Of a stretch of 64,000 nt of DNA, positions 1-9,703 are shown in pieces. The position numbers were made by a program, and so were the translations under genes. Position 1 is the first letter of the stretch. Each line of letters opens with the position of its first letter. Below the pieces are notes generated by a model, which saw nothing but the letters and a program-made list of their open reading frames with translations, ran no database searches and was not told the DNA's origin. This DNA is from Druceiella hillmani (lineage: Eukaryota > Arthropoda > Insecta > Lepidoptera > Hepialidae), in assembly GCA_039881145.1 (NCBI GenBank), contig JAYKKI010000087.1, positions 8,176,001-8,240,000 on the forward strand, in the 5' to 3' direction.

Positions 1-1649
1 CGTCCCGTACTATTTAACATATATACTAAAATAAGCATTTTGGTAAAGTAATTTTATAATCGTTACTTATTTACAGGTATAGCAAATTATTTGTAAGGTT
101 AATTTTTCTTATCTCTGTTAGTATTATTTTTTATTAACTTCCGCTTTACACCTGAACATGGTTTTCGCAAGCAATTTAAAATTCCGCTTTTTAACAAAAA
201 ACTGATCTGTCATACTTGCACACGAACGAATTTGGGTAGTTTATTATTTATTTATTAAATAATTTTGGGTTTCTTATCTTAGTGAAATATTGATAGACGA
301 TGGCATTAACATTGCTCTTCTCCCCCTAGAAACCTTTTCCCCCCATTATATGATAACAATATACAATATATTAGATATTGACTGAAGGGAATGTAGAAGT
401 GAATAAATAAAATTAATGCATATGGTATAACAGATTAAAAAATATAAAAGAATATTAACATAGGAAACAAGATTTTCCTAATACTGTTTAAAATAATGTT
501 TTGTTTAATACTGTGATTCTGTAAGGTAAAAAAACATAAAGTAAGGAAAAATGTTCACGCACTTTAAATGTCAAAGAGTTACCACTTTTTACACTTTTCC
601 ACTGCCAGGCGCCAGCTCGGGTCTAAACTTTAACTGCTAAAGGAAGTACGGGTATATGCGCACTGATCAAATAAATTTATTCCAAATGCCATTAAAATTG
701 CTTCAAATAAAAGTAAAAAAAATTAAATTAAAAAAAAATTTTTTTTTATTCGAGACATGGTTAATTAATTCAGAAAGAATAACAGAAAACGTAAAAGTGT
801 AGTTTACAACTCAATAGTCTATACTCCCCACAAATGTGATCTCGTTCCAGACTCTCGTGGGTTTTCAACAAGGACAGATTTCATTCTCATATGCTATTGC
901 AAAGAAGCCTTTTGCTTCTTATAATTTAAGTTCCAAACAAATATGAATCGCGAAAGTTTGCTCCGTTTTATCAATCATATATTCAAATATATTTCACATT
1001 CTTTACTCAGCTTAATTGATAAAGTTCCATTACGATCTTATGCTCCTCAAATGCAAAATAATACTTGTTCGTCGTTTGTATTTCAGCGTGTTTCAATAAT
1101 TTTCGATTTAAAAATATTGGAAAAAATTACTTAGTTTTATTTTCATGAATCATGAATTTTAATATAAGATGGGGCTATGACACTGCTTACAAAACTACTA
1201 CTTCTTGCTTTTACGTAATTCATGATAGAACATAAAGTTGCTTTCGGGTCCTTTCAAACGTTTAAGGAAATATTACTTTTGACTTTATTAAGTTTAAAAG
1301 TGAAACTTAAATTAAATTTGTTTTTTCATGTTTTATAATTTATTGCTAGAAAATACATTTGAATATAATATAATACCATTGAGAAGAATAATAAAAAACA
1401 AATTATTTCGTATAAATGACAGTGGTTTTTTTTTATTTTTCATGGCATTGGAATTAAAACATAAATATATATTTATTTAAAATACATATTTATAATGTAA
1501 TTTTTTTAATCTTCCTAACGGCATTTTATAGGTATTACCTCACTCGTGATAAATGGGAGCAAAATATTTATTAAATTTTATGATGAATGACTTCTTATGC
1601 ATTGTGCAGGTAGTAATTATATTTCGGCATTATTTTGTTACGTTCATAT
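1..1649. other. AT-rich spacer, no gene seen
   Basis: Low-complexity AT-rich sequence with many stops in all frames. The one short open frame (943-1134, plus) has no recognisable motif and a random-looking composition. A slightly GC-richer patch lies at about 605-660. I see no repeat or gene that I can support. Confidence 0.6.
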
Positions 1650-1772
1650 TTGAGGATTCTTGTCGAATTGTTTTGAAACAAAAGAATTATTTTATTTAAT
1701 TAAATATTTATTTATTTTAATTAATTAAGTAACAAATCAGAATCTAGTAAGTGTCGTCGGATCAGAAGCGTT
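1650..1772 (-). repeat. Left (3') LTR remnant of the gypsy element
   Basis: This stretch matches 5021-5142 with a few indels: both start with GAGGATTCTTGTCGAATTG, carry the TTTATTTAATTAAATATTTATTTATTTT core, and end near a TCGGATCA motif. Similarity stops abruptly at about 1772, where env coding sequence begins, so only the downstream part of the LTR survives here. Confidence 0.75.
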
Positions 1773-1950
1773 AGACTTTTCCATAATACTGTATATATTT
1801 TCTAAACGTGGTTTTATAAATGAAATATCTACTGGGATTACTGCACTTAAATATCCGTCAATTAATTTTAAGGATCTCAAAGGATCAAAATACATACCAA
1901 AATTTTTTACAGTGGGTTGGATGAATTTATCCTGCGCCGATGATAGTACA
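1737..1950 (-). pseudogene. env: N-terminal fragment of an errantivirus-like env gene
   Basis: On the minus strand about 70 codons are open without a stop and end at a TGA at 1739-1737. The peptide contains GMYFDPLRSLKL and a GYLSAVIPVDISF stretch, which look like the N-terminal part of the fusion-type envelope proteins carried by insect errantiviruses. An AG dinucleotide preceded by a pyrimidine-rich stretch and a CTAAT (about 1951-1960) sits exactly where the reading frame opens, fitting the spliced env message of this group. The frame runs into LTR sequence after about 60 residues, so the rest of env was deleted together with the upstream LTR part. Family assignment is from the general pattern only. 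Confidence 0.5.
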
Positions 1951-2007
1951 CTGTAATTAGATAATGAAATTAATTAAAACTATATGCTTATTTATATATT
2001 TGTAACA

Positions 2008-2690
2008 TTAAGAGATACTTTTATGAGCGAATTCAACTTTATCGTAGTGATAAATAACGTGGCGTCTATTAATAAATAAAGTCAGGGTGTTTCTGCCATT
2101 AATTTTGTCAATTTTGTATGGTCCTTTCCAAATTGGTGAACGAACCTTACGTAATCGAAGATGATTTTTGACGTAAAAATAGTCTCCGATTTTGTATTTA
2201 ATAGGACGTGTATGTAAGTCATAATATATTTTAGATGATGCTTTAGATTTTGATATTTTCCAGAGCTTTTCCTTAGAATACTTGGAACGATGTTGGATCA
2301 TTTTTAAGTAGTCTGGATAAGTAACATCTACAACAGAGTCATAAATGGAGTTGGGGATGAATGGTTTATGGCCAAATAGAAGCTTATAAGAGGAATATTT
2401 TGTAGTGGAAAGTAGGGCGGTATTATATGATAGTATTGCTGTGTATACATATTTGGCCCAGTTGTCTTGATTTTCGGAAACATAGGATTTAAGGCACTCT
2501 TTAAGGGTTGGGTGACTTCGTTCAAGGACACTTTGAGTTTGGGGATGGTAAGAAGAGGAACAAATGTGTTTAATTTTTAAAAAGGAACATGTTTTTTTTA
2601 ACAAGTCTGCAGTAAGATTGGTACCTTGGTCAGTGAGGATGGTTTTAGGAATCCCAAATAAGGACATGAAATGAATAAGGCACTCGCTTT
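2008..2690 (-). pseudogene. Integrase, C-terminal two thirds (gypsy pol)
   Basis: An open frame of 219 codons from ATG (2667) plus a few in-frame codons upstream encodes the second half of a retroviral-type integrase. It contains FGIPKTILTDQGTNL, with the second catalytic Asp, then SSYHPQTQSVLERSHPTLKE, where a Glu follows the HPQTQ motif as in rve domains. The LFGHKPFIP segment and a C-terminal basic region ending near KGPYKIDKING follow, the usual layout of a Ty3/gypsy integrase tail. The HHCC zinc domain and the first catalytic Asp are missing because a deletion joins this piece, out of frame, to the start of reverse transcriptase at about 2680. It is the longest intact frame of the element. 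Confidence 0.85.
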
Positions 2691-2815
2691 TGATTTAACA
2701 TTTTTTGAATTTGCAATTGAACTTCTTGCTTATGAATTTCAGGAAATCGATAGGATTTTATATTAACCGGTTGAGAAGTGGTAGTTACAATTGCATGCTG
2801 TATTATATCTGATAA
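2675..2815 (-). pseudogene. Reverse transcriptase N-terminal remnant
   Basis: The minus strand reads TTTSQPVNIKSYRFPEIH, then KQEVQLQIQKMLNQKRVPYS. This matches the entry of Ty3/gypsy reverse transcriptases, where a YR(Y/F)P motif is followed by a helix that ends in the 'mL..g.I..S' motif. The frame then breaks directly into integrase sequence, so the palm with its YxDD box and the whole RNase H are gone. Confidence 0.75.
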
Positions 2816-2858
2816 GGTAAGTCGTAAAGGGCATCAGACTCTTTGTGATATAATGTGA

Positions 2859-2899
2859 AACTCGTTAATGGTTAAGAACTTCTTAACCATTAACGAGTT
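2859..2899. repeat. Perfect palindrome, 20-bp arms, 1-nt centre
   Basis: The left arm AACTCGTTAATGGTTAAGAA (2859-2878) is followed by one C and then by its exact reverse complement (2880-2899). It lies between the protease-side and reverse-transcriptase-side fragments of the gypsy element and interrupts the coding frame. A conserved coding region would not be expected to hold such a palindrome, so it probably arose by local inverted duplication after insertion. Confidence 0.8.
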
Positions 2900-3108
2900 A
2901 TATCAATACAGGTTTGTTTGGGATAAAACAGGGAATCATAAAAAGGTAGGGAGTTATGGTCGATATGATGTACAGTGAGTTGAATATTTGAATTTAATTT
3001 AACAGGCCTTTTGAATATGTTTACGACTGTGCAGGAAATTCTATTGTTATTTTTTACTTTTACTATACAATTTGCAAACAAAAGATTTTTGGGGTATATG
3101 CTGATCAA
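2890..3108 (-). pseudogene. Protease-to-RT linker region of gypsy pol
   Basis: A 72-codon open frame reads IYPKNLLFANCIVKVKNNN, then CTVVNIFKRPVKLN. The pattern of a short hydrophobic strand with an 'A.(C/S)IVKV' core and 'T.VNI...P..L' is the domain found between retropepsin and reverse transcriptase in Ty3/gypsy polyproteins. It ends at the palindrome at 2859-2899. Identification rests on pattern and position. Confidence 0.6.
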
Positions 3109-3300
3109 GGATGATTCCTTCTTTTAATTCAGGGTTTTTCATGTAACATTCGATAATGATTTCAGATCGAGCAGGGATATTATAAATTGAATCATAAAAA
3201 ATAAGCTTCAGTATATGTTTATCTGGATATTGTGATTATAGTCAATTATGCATTGATAGTGATTTAACAAATTGTTGCCTAATTATACCATTGACTACAA

Positions 3301-3560
3301 TTAGATGATTTTTTTCAACAACATGGAAGGTAAACGGTATAGATTTCTTAGAAAATGGGAGGTCAATATCGAATTTGCCGAGAGTTGATACTGTGTCTTT
3401 ACCATTATATCAATAATCCTTAATTGAAATGTTTGGTTCCTCAGTTTTATATTAGAATAAGATTGAATTGAAATTTTTTTCATGAGACAGATAGAATAGC
3501 CGGTATCTACAAGTAGACGTAGGTGTTTGTAAGAAATTGATGTATTGAATATATTTGGCG
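3301..3560 (-). pseudogene. Retropepsin (aspartic protease) fragment
   Basis: The minus strand reads HLRLLVDTGYSICLMKK. The LVDTG core is the catalytic aspartate motif of retropepsins; the codons for D-T-G are at 3507-3499. The residue after G is Tyr where Ser or Ala is usual. The frame continues through 3301 and then degrades. The N-terminal side joins, after frameshifts and stops, to the gag tail near 3590. One active-site motif per chain is normal because retropepsins act as dimers. Confidence 0.75.
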
Positions 3561-3835
3561 TTAATTTTGTAGAAATTAATTATTCGAAATTAAATGAAAC
3601 TACGTGATGTAGTATTATTTCTTTACCACGACCTAGGTTTGGTTGTATCACAACATCTTCGGGTGGGCTATTAACAAAGATCCATCTACCTTAAACGAAG
3701 CCATTAATTTAGCTACCTCAGAAGAATTAAATTAAACTGCGTGATGTAGTATTATTTCTACTTTCTTTACGTCTTTTACCACGACCTAGGTTTCGTTGTA
3801 TTACAAGATCTTCAGGTGGGCTATTAGCAAGAGAT
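3544..3835. repeat. Duplicated gag-pro junction block with an inverted gag scrap
   Basis: Two direct copies of an about 100-bp sequence (3590-3685 and 3733-3830) both carry the ACTRCGTGATGTAGTATTATT start and a CCACGACCTAGGTTTSGTTG core. Between them (about 3688-3732) is a plus-strand stretch reading STLNEAINLATSEE, which resembles the gag sequence NIEAISLAISEE found on the opposite strand at about 4520-4565. So a piece of gag is present inverted between two direct copies of the gag tail. The same 100-bp sequence forms the arms of the fold-backs at 37.2 and 41.1 kb. Confidence 0.7.
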
Positions 3836-3836
3836 T

Positions 3837-4048
3837 TAGAATATGGGACACATGCTTGGGGCCGATTACCCGTATGGTCCTTGGAGATAGAATAATGGAC
3901 ACGTGCTCGGGACTGATTACCCGTGTGGTCCTTGGATTTGGAATATGGGACAAATACTTGGGGCTAGTTACCCGTGTGGTCTTTAGTTTTAGAATATGGG
4001 ACACGTGCTTGGGGCTGGTTACTCGTGTGATCCTTGGATATAGAAAGG
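3837..4048 (-). repeat. 51-bp tandem repeat, 4 copies, coding 17-aa units in gag
   Basis: Units start at 3837, 3888, 3939 and 3990, with a partial fifth at 4041. Because 51 is a multiple of three, the repeat keeps frame. In the frame that runs on into the gag tail, the units read like SKDHTGNQPQARVPYSK and are basic and proline-containing. One unit has a TAG stop. A second open frame across the repeat (4055-3801) gives units like TTRVISPEHVSIIL but does not connect to other element proteins, so I take it as a shadow. The repeat sits between the zinc knuckle and the protease. Confidence 0.75.
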
Positions 4049-4306
4049 GTATCATTATGCCGAATTTTATATTTTGAATTTGACTGGGGTCTCACGAGAC
4101 ACCGCCGTGTGCCCATTACATGTTTAAATAGTCGTGAGATGGATGTTGCCTAGACTTGTCATAGATATTTTGTTCGGATTGTTTATCGTCAGTGTAGTTA
4201 TTGTCCTCGTTTTTGTCTATAAAATTAACGCGAGCCTGACGGGGTTTCAAAAAATTAGTGTGAGGAGTAGGTTGCGTAGGACCTCGCGGAGTTTGAGATG
4301 AAAATT

Positions 4307-4567
4307 TTATTTTAAATCGATTGTTATTATTTTCGCGTTTTTACACATATTGATTGTATGACCGTTGTTTTTAAAATATCGACAGAACGCGTTAGAATTA
4401 TGTTGAGGTTCGACACTATTTATAGTAGGCCTATAAGAATCGGATTTACGAATTGGACGCGGTGACATTGAATTAATGCGTTTAAAGGAAACTGGTGGAT
4501 TATGTTTATACAGCAATTTTTGTATTTTCTCTTCTGAGATAGCTAAACTAATGGCTTCAATATTCAA
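4307..4567 (-). pseudogene. gag: Gag nucleocapsid region with a damaged zinc knuckle
   Basis: An 86-codon open frame contains CRYFKNNGHTINMC (4384-4343). A retroviral zinc knuckle is C-x2-C-x4-H-x4-C; here the second Cys is Phe, while the first Cys, the His and the last Cys are in register. The region before it is basic and proline-rich (SFKRINSMSPRPIRKSD), as expected for nucleic-acid binding. It runs in from the capsid fragment upstream (plus coordinates above 4567) and leads to the 51-bp repeats. Confidence 0.75.
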
Positions 4568-4569
4568 GG

Positions 4570-4900
4570 TGTTAAACCTAATAAAAATGTATGGAGGGGT
4601 AAATCTTCCATAGCAGCAATTCGTCTGGAGAATTTACATTTTTTCTTATAAGATAGGGTTATTTCGGTAAGTAATTTTGAGAGGCATGTTTTTAATTTTA
4701 ATGCGAATTGGTTGTCTGTTTACTTACGTAATTGTCCACAGTCTTGTAAGTCAGCAAGTAAATATGTATAATGTTTTTGCTCGCCAAACTGAGTTTTGAG
4801 GCAATCGCTGAATGGTTCCCATGAGTCAAAATCTTTGATGGAACAGGCTGATTCAGTTTTACCTTGCAGTTAACTTTGAATATTTAGAAGTTTTTTGTGA
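4570..4900 (-). pseudogene. gag: Gag capsid fragment
   Basis: On the minus strand the frame reads SWEPFSDCLKTQFGEQKHYT and continues LLADLQDCGQLRK, then a stop, then ALKLKTCLSKLLTEIT. The 'W..F...L...F' start and a following 'L..L.Q......F' pattern is the capsid-like core common to gypsy gag proteins. At least one TAA stop and one more near 4580 break the frame. No start codon or N-terminal matrix region is recognisable between here and the right LTR. Confidence 0.6.
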
Positions 4901-5020
4901 CGACACTTAATAATGTATAATTTACGATTATTATTTAGTTTTGATTGAGAACCGAAGCGGAATCAGAGACGTAACAAGGATACTGATATATGTGTATCCC
5001 TTAGGCTGCCACCTGATCTG

Positions 5021-5430
5021 TTAGAGGATTCTTGTCGAATTGTTTTTTTTTAATAATTATTTTATTTCATTAAATATTTATTTATTTATTTTAATTAATT
5101 ACCTAACTAATCAGAATCTGGTGTCATCGGATCACAGGCGCGTGATGAACTGTACTGTCGGGTGGACTGACTGTGGGAAGGAAGCCGGCTTACGGTTTTG
5201 TGGTCTTGTTATAGAGAATTATATTTCGCTTGTCAAGCACTAGTGTGATACAGATACGGAGAATAGGAGCTTTAGAACTGCTTGAAATGCTGACTTGGTG
5301 AAGCCCAGTTGTTATTGGCCAGAGGTGCAATGTAAATAAAGGTAAGGCCAATCTCATAGGTATAGAATATATATATAACAGTTCGCAGTAATTACGCATA
5401 TTTAATTTATAATTTTTTGACATTCACAAC
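5021..5430 (-). repeat. Right (5') LTR of the gypsy element
   Basis: 5021-5142 is homologous to the left LTR remnant. The continuation to about 5430 has no partner in the window because the left copy is truncated, so its outer end is inferred; CATTCACA at 5421-5428 would give a TGTGAATG start on the minus strand. Just inside (5004-5011) the minus strand carries TGGCAGCC, a possible tRNA primer-binding start, which I cannot assign to a tRNA. Confidence 0.55.
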
Positions 5431-8400
5431 ATTGCTTTGAAGCTTATCATTTTAATTCTCCATAATTATCGCCATAAAACTCCAGAATTATACATATTCA
5501 TACTATAAGGTATGCAAGTTTAAATGTTTGCCTTCCAAAATTCCTTATATGTTTTAATGAAAAAATAGTGAAAATTTCTCAAAGATTGTGAGGTTCAGAA
5601 TCATTGCTTTACTTTTTGACTAAATTTTATGTAATTTTCCAGTAACTTTTTTATATACAAATTTTAGTTTTTATACAATTTTTATGGGTATTTTTAACTT
5701 TCAATTCTAGAAAAATAGGTCTGAAATCCTCGTAACTTTCATTTTATTTGGATGCCCGACATGATAGATTATATTTAAGAAATTCTATTCCTGCAATCAA
5801 AGATTTTAATATACCGAGATTTGTTGAAATGCATGTGGATTTACATGCCTCTTCTTATTCAAATTTCACGTTTTTAAGTTAACGGTTTATGCAAAAATGG
5901 CGCGGATATTTTCAAAAATAATTCTGGTATTATCTAACCCAAAATTCTGAACAAAATAATTTCTAAGTCCTAGTTTCCAAACTTCCCTTTCCAATTTATA
6001 CATAAATGAAAAAAAATCCATTGGTTTATTCGTTCATTCTAAAATTGTTATAAAAACATTTTTGAGTATTCCGTGTATATAGCAATTAGAATAAGTGCAA
6101 GTCAATGTGCTTTATCACTGTTTCTGTACAAATCTATCACTTTTCGAGTTTATACTTCAAACGACCCTTGAGAAAACCGGCTTTGATGAATTAGCAGATG
6201 GACGGACATATATATAATCTTACGAGGGTCCATTTTCTGCACAAAGTTTTCTACTGATACAAAATATTAAACTGGTGTTTTTATTTGAAGCGTTTGAAAA
6301 ATTACTAGAAAAAAGGTAAAGAAATTGGTAGTGAAATCTGCAGATACTTCAAAATTTCTTACTATAAAAGAAATATTACTAATTCCGGCTATATAAGTTT
6401 CATAATTATTTTCAGCAGAATTATTTCAAAAATAAATAAAAATGTTTAATGCAAAGCCCCTTTTTATTCATTCCTACGTACGTTTTTGAACTTTGTACTT
6501 GCAAAATCTAGTTGTAATTTATTTTTTTTTTTCTAAATTAAATTTTTCTTGTAATATATTTTATTCTAATTTAACCAGGAAACAAACAATTAATTACCAG
6601 GAAACAAATAATTATTTATTTAATCTTTTATAAAAAAAATTATTTATTCTTCACTTGCAATAGTTTCAAAAAGGAAGCGTGCATCTGAATAGGACAGACA
6701 GGAAAATGTTTGATATTATATGTCTTTTTTTATGAAAATTCAGTTATATTTGTATTTACAATTTGGAACTTTACGGCTCTATTTCTTAATTCAATAAAGT
6801 AAAGATACGATACAGTACGTTTAAATTTTTTGTAATGGGATTCGCACCAAATCAAACAAAATTACTTTTTCTTTATTATCTCGTGAATAAACCTTTTAAA
6901 ATATTGGTAACAATTTTCTGAATTGCAAAATAATGTTATTGTTAGAGATTTGTTTCGAAAAAAAAACGAGAAACAGATGTTTTTAAATTTGACCTCATTT
7001 CCCTGTTCTTTACATTATTTTCGTAATTATTTCATATCCATCAATAAAAAAGTATTCAAGAATATATTCAGTCAGGAGGTGTAACCAATAAATATATGAT
7101 TTGGCAACAGGGTTATTATTAAAAAAAAACAAGCAATAGACCAGATACAAGTCACCACAAATGTTATGTTTTGGCGTGAAATTTTGTAAGTATGTCCCTA
7201 AAGTACTTAATCGAAGTATCTACATCATTTATTTAGATACATGTACGTATATATAGACATAATTAAATACTACTACATAATAATATTAGCAATTTGTATT
7301 TATTAAAATTTTTAATTATTTTAAAGCACTTGTTGATATTTAATAGGTATAATATTAATGAAATGCCTAACAAGGAATTGTACCCAATAAATTATTTAAA
7401 ATAAAATAAGGACAATATAATATTTTCATTATCAAACAAAATTGGATAAAACACTAAAATGAAGAGACTAAGAAGAATGCGTTCGCTGCGCGCTTAGAAT
7501 ACAAGAAAAAACAAAAGAAGACAAGAAAGATTGGAACTTTCTTAAGAAAATTAAGTGCGTCGTTATGTCACATACGTGAAGATTAGCATAATGTTAATCG
7601 ATGTATTATTTTCATTTGATAATGGTATAATATATATTAACGATTATTCATCGTTCTATTTCTTTGCATAAACGCCGGTTTTCCTTGGTTGGTTTTCCTT
7701 CGGTTTAAACCTTGGTTTTTCCTTCTAATCCTGTGTCTCTCCATTATTTTAATTATAGGAATCTCAGTGTTGTAGTTTTCTTCGGTAAGTATATTTTTAC
7801 AGTCCATCTTGGAACTAATTCATTGCATTCTTTGGTTACAAATGACTGAGAGAGATTCTCTTAATTGCTGATTGCTCTGATAACATTTTAATATTAAGTG
7901 TTGCATTAAAAATGAAATGAATTAATATGTTTTGGAAAATGAACCGATGCCATTGAAATATTAATATTTATATTATTTTTTTCACGATTATTATTTTTTC
8001 ATTTCGTAAGGTCGAAAATTATTAAAATTCAAAGAAGACATGTCTTTCTAAAAAAAAATAAATGCTAATAAATTAACTTTTGTATTACGCTTTAAGTAGC
8101 ATAATAGGCCGAAAGAAAAAAACGTGACCTCTCCTATTTTAAAAGTTCGCTGACTGGAAAGTTAAGGGTTAAAGTACACGAACTTTAAAACAACGGAATG
8201 ATATTTGAGATTTTTTGGTTTTCCTATTAAGCAATTAGTATTTCGGTACTCTAATGATAAAAGCGTGAATTCGTAAACAAGAATGTGTAATCGAAAACGT
8301 CTTTACAGAAACGCAATTTCGTTTCAAGAATACTTAATACAAACTTACCCAAATTTCCAAATGGAAGCCAACAAAATGATAGTTGAGTTTAATATCTATC

Positions 8401-9660
8401 TCATATTTTATTGTACAATATTAATAGGTTGATGTAATATTTTAGTTTAAGTTACTAAAAATTGTCTTTTAAGGTCATTATATTTAGATGTTTTCGTTTC
8501 ACATGGAAATTCAATTACTTCTCCTTCAAGAAGAATAAAATATTCGACGATATCAGCCCCACTACTTCTTTTCTCTCCTTATTACTTTCTGCACATGCCC
8601 TAAGATAATATTAGGTATCAATGTTTACTCCAAAGATACGATTGGTAAAAACACGTTATTTATTTCTGTATTTTATTCAAAATTTATAACCAACTGAAAC
8701 GACTTTGTAAGATACGTGTACAAGAGTAACTTCGGAGCTTTAATGCAGTTTTCGTCTTAATAATGCATAACATAAAGTTTCATTTGATATATGTTGCAGT
8801 TTTCATATTAGGTAAAAAAACTATGGAAACCATCGCAACAGCTTTTGTTGGTTAAAAAATATTATACGAGTGATATATGAACTAACAAAATTAGGTCATA
8901 AAGATATTATAGAAGAAACATAATCAAAACAAATTCTAATGAAGCGTTATTTTCGGAGCATTTATATTTAAAAGAAATAGTAGATTCTAATTAAGGTAAT
9001 AACGTGAACATAATACTTACTATAATATTTACTTCGAGATAATAATAAGATCCTCAAACGCTCATCCTAACTTTGCAGTGAACATGGAAAAACGGCACAA
9101 TTTTCTATTGGTAACTACTTTGAAACAAATTCTTGTTTATTTTCCTCCACAAACTCTTTTTTATACTTTTGTAAAATATATTTCGTTCTTAAAAATAAAT
9201 TGAAGTATGAATTGGGTTCAAACGACGACAAACTTGTATTTTCAAATCAGAAATGTATAAGTGATCATTTTGCTACAAGTATCCATCATGAAGTGATATG
9301 AATTCATTTTTGTTTCATTTCCGGTCGTGGAATGGCGCCATAATCGGAGCACCCGCCACTTGAAAAGGGATGTAATATACACTTTCTCCGAACCTTAATA
9401 GCTTTACTCACTTTTTCCTTATTTTTTATCAGAGGTCTAATGTACCAATCGATTGAGGTCGGCAATAGAATAAAATTGACGTATTTCTTTACTAAATATT
9501 TATAAAAATATCCAAGAAATATACACTCATCATAATAGAAAACCTTTATAAAATTATTAAACAAATAGTCTCTGTGATGGACTTTTTTAGCGTAAATGAG
9601 AGATATTACTTTTAAAGGTAAATTGGCTATGTTATTTGACTCTTAACTTTGATTCTTAAC
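5431..9660. other. AT-rich spacer
   Basis: No coding sequence recognised. A stretch at about 6120-6245, with a 'gatggacggaca' motif and a following 'gggtccattttctgcac', resembles the tail of a dispersed insect repeat. A GC-richer patch at 9315-9370 contains the end of an 86-codon minus-strand frame (9564-9304) with no known motif, probably not a gene. Confidence 0.5.
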
Positions 9661-9703
9661 CCTAATAACGAAGAAACTCGGTTCGAGTTTCTTCGTTATT
9701 AGG
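9661..9703. repeat. Perfect hairpin, 20-bp arms, 3-nt loop
   Basis: CCTAATAACGAAGAAACTCG (9661-9680), GTT, then the exact reverse complement (9684-9703). It has no surrounding terminator, tRNA or transposon context. A short tight-loop perfect palindrome in spacer suggests a recent snap-back duplication. Confidence 0.85.

Larger units (their letters stand above)
1650..5430 (-). mobile_element. Degenerate Ty3/gypsy LTR retroelement, errantivirus type
   Basis: Reading the minus strand, the order is LTR remnant (5021 to about 5430), gag capsid, gag zinc knuckle, 51-bp repeats, protease, start of reverse transcriptase, second half of integrase, start of env, LTR remnant (1650-1772). That is the order of an env-bearing Ty3/gypsy element. 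About 120 bp near each end match each other (1650-1772 and 5021-5142), including a shared terminal GAGGATTCTTGTCGAATTG. Large pieces are missing: most of reverse transcriptase, all RNase H, the integrase N-terminus, most of env and most of the left LTR. Many stops and frameshifts remain. The outer right end is not defined by a visible target duplication. This copy cannot move by itself. Confidence 0.85.

Noticed and set aside
3801..4055. 84-codon minus frame with TTRVISPEHVSIIL repeats as a protein
   Set aside because: It is an alternate frame of the 51-bp repeat. Another frame joins in phase to the gag tail (PPEDLVIQRNLGRGK), so I regard this one as a shadow.
3796..4077. 93-codon plus frame over the same repeat
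   Set aside because: Opposite strand to the element; open only because the repeat unit is a multiple of three.
9304..9564. 86-codon minus frame ending in a GC-rich patch
   Set aside because: No signal peptide, motif or codon pattern; the GC-rich end alone is not evidence for a gene.
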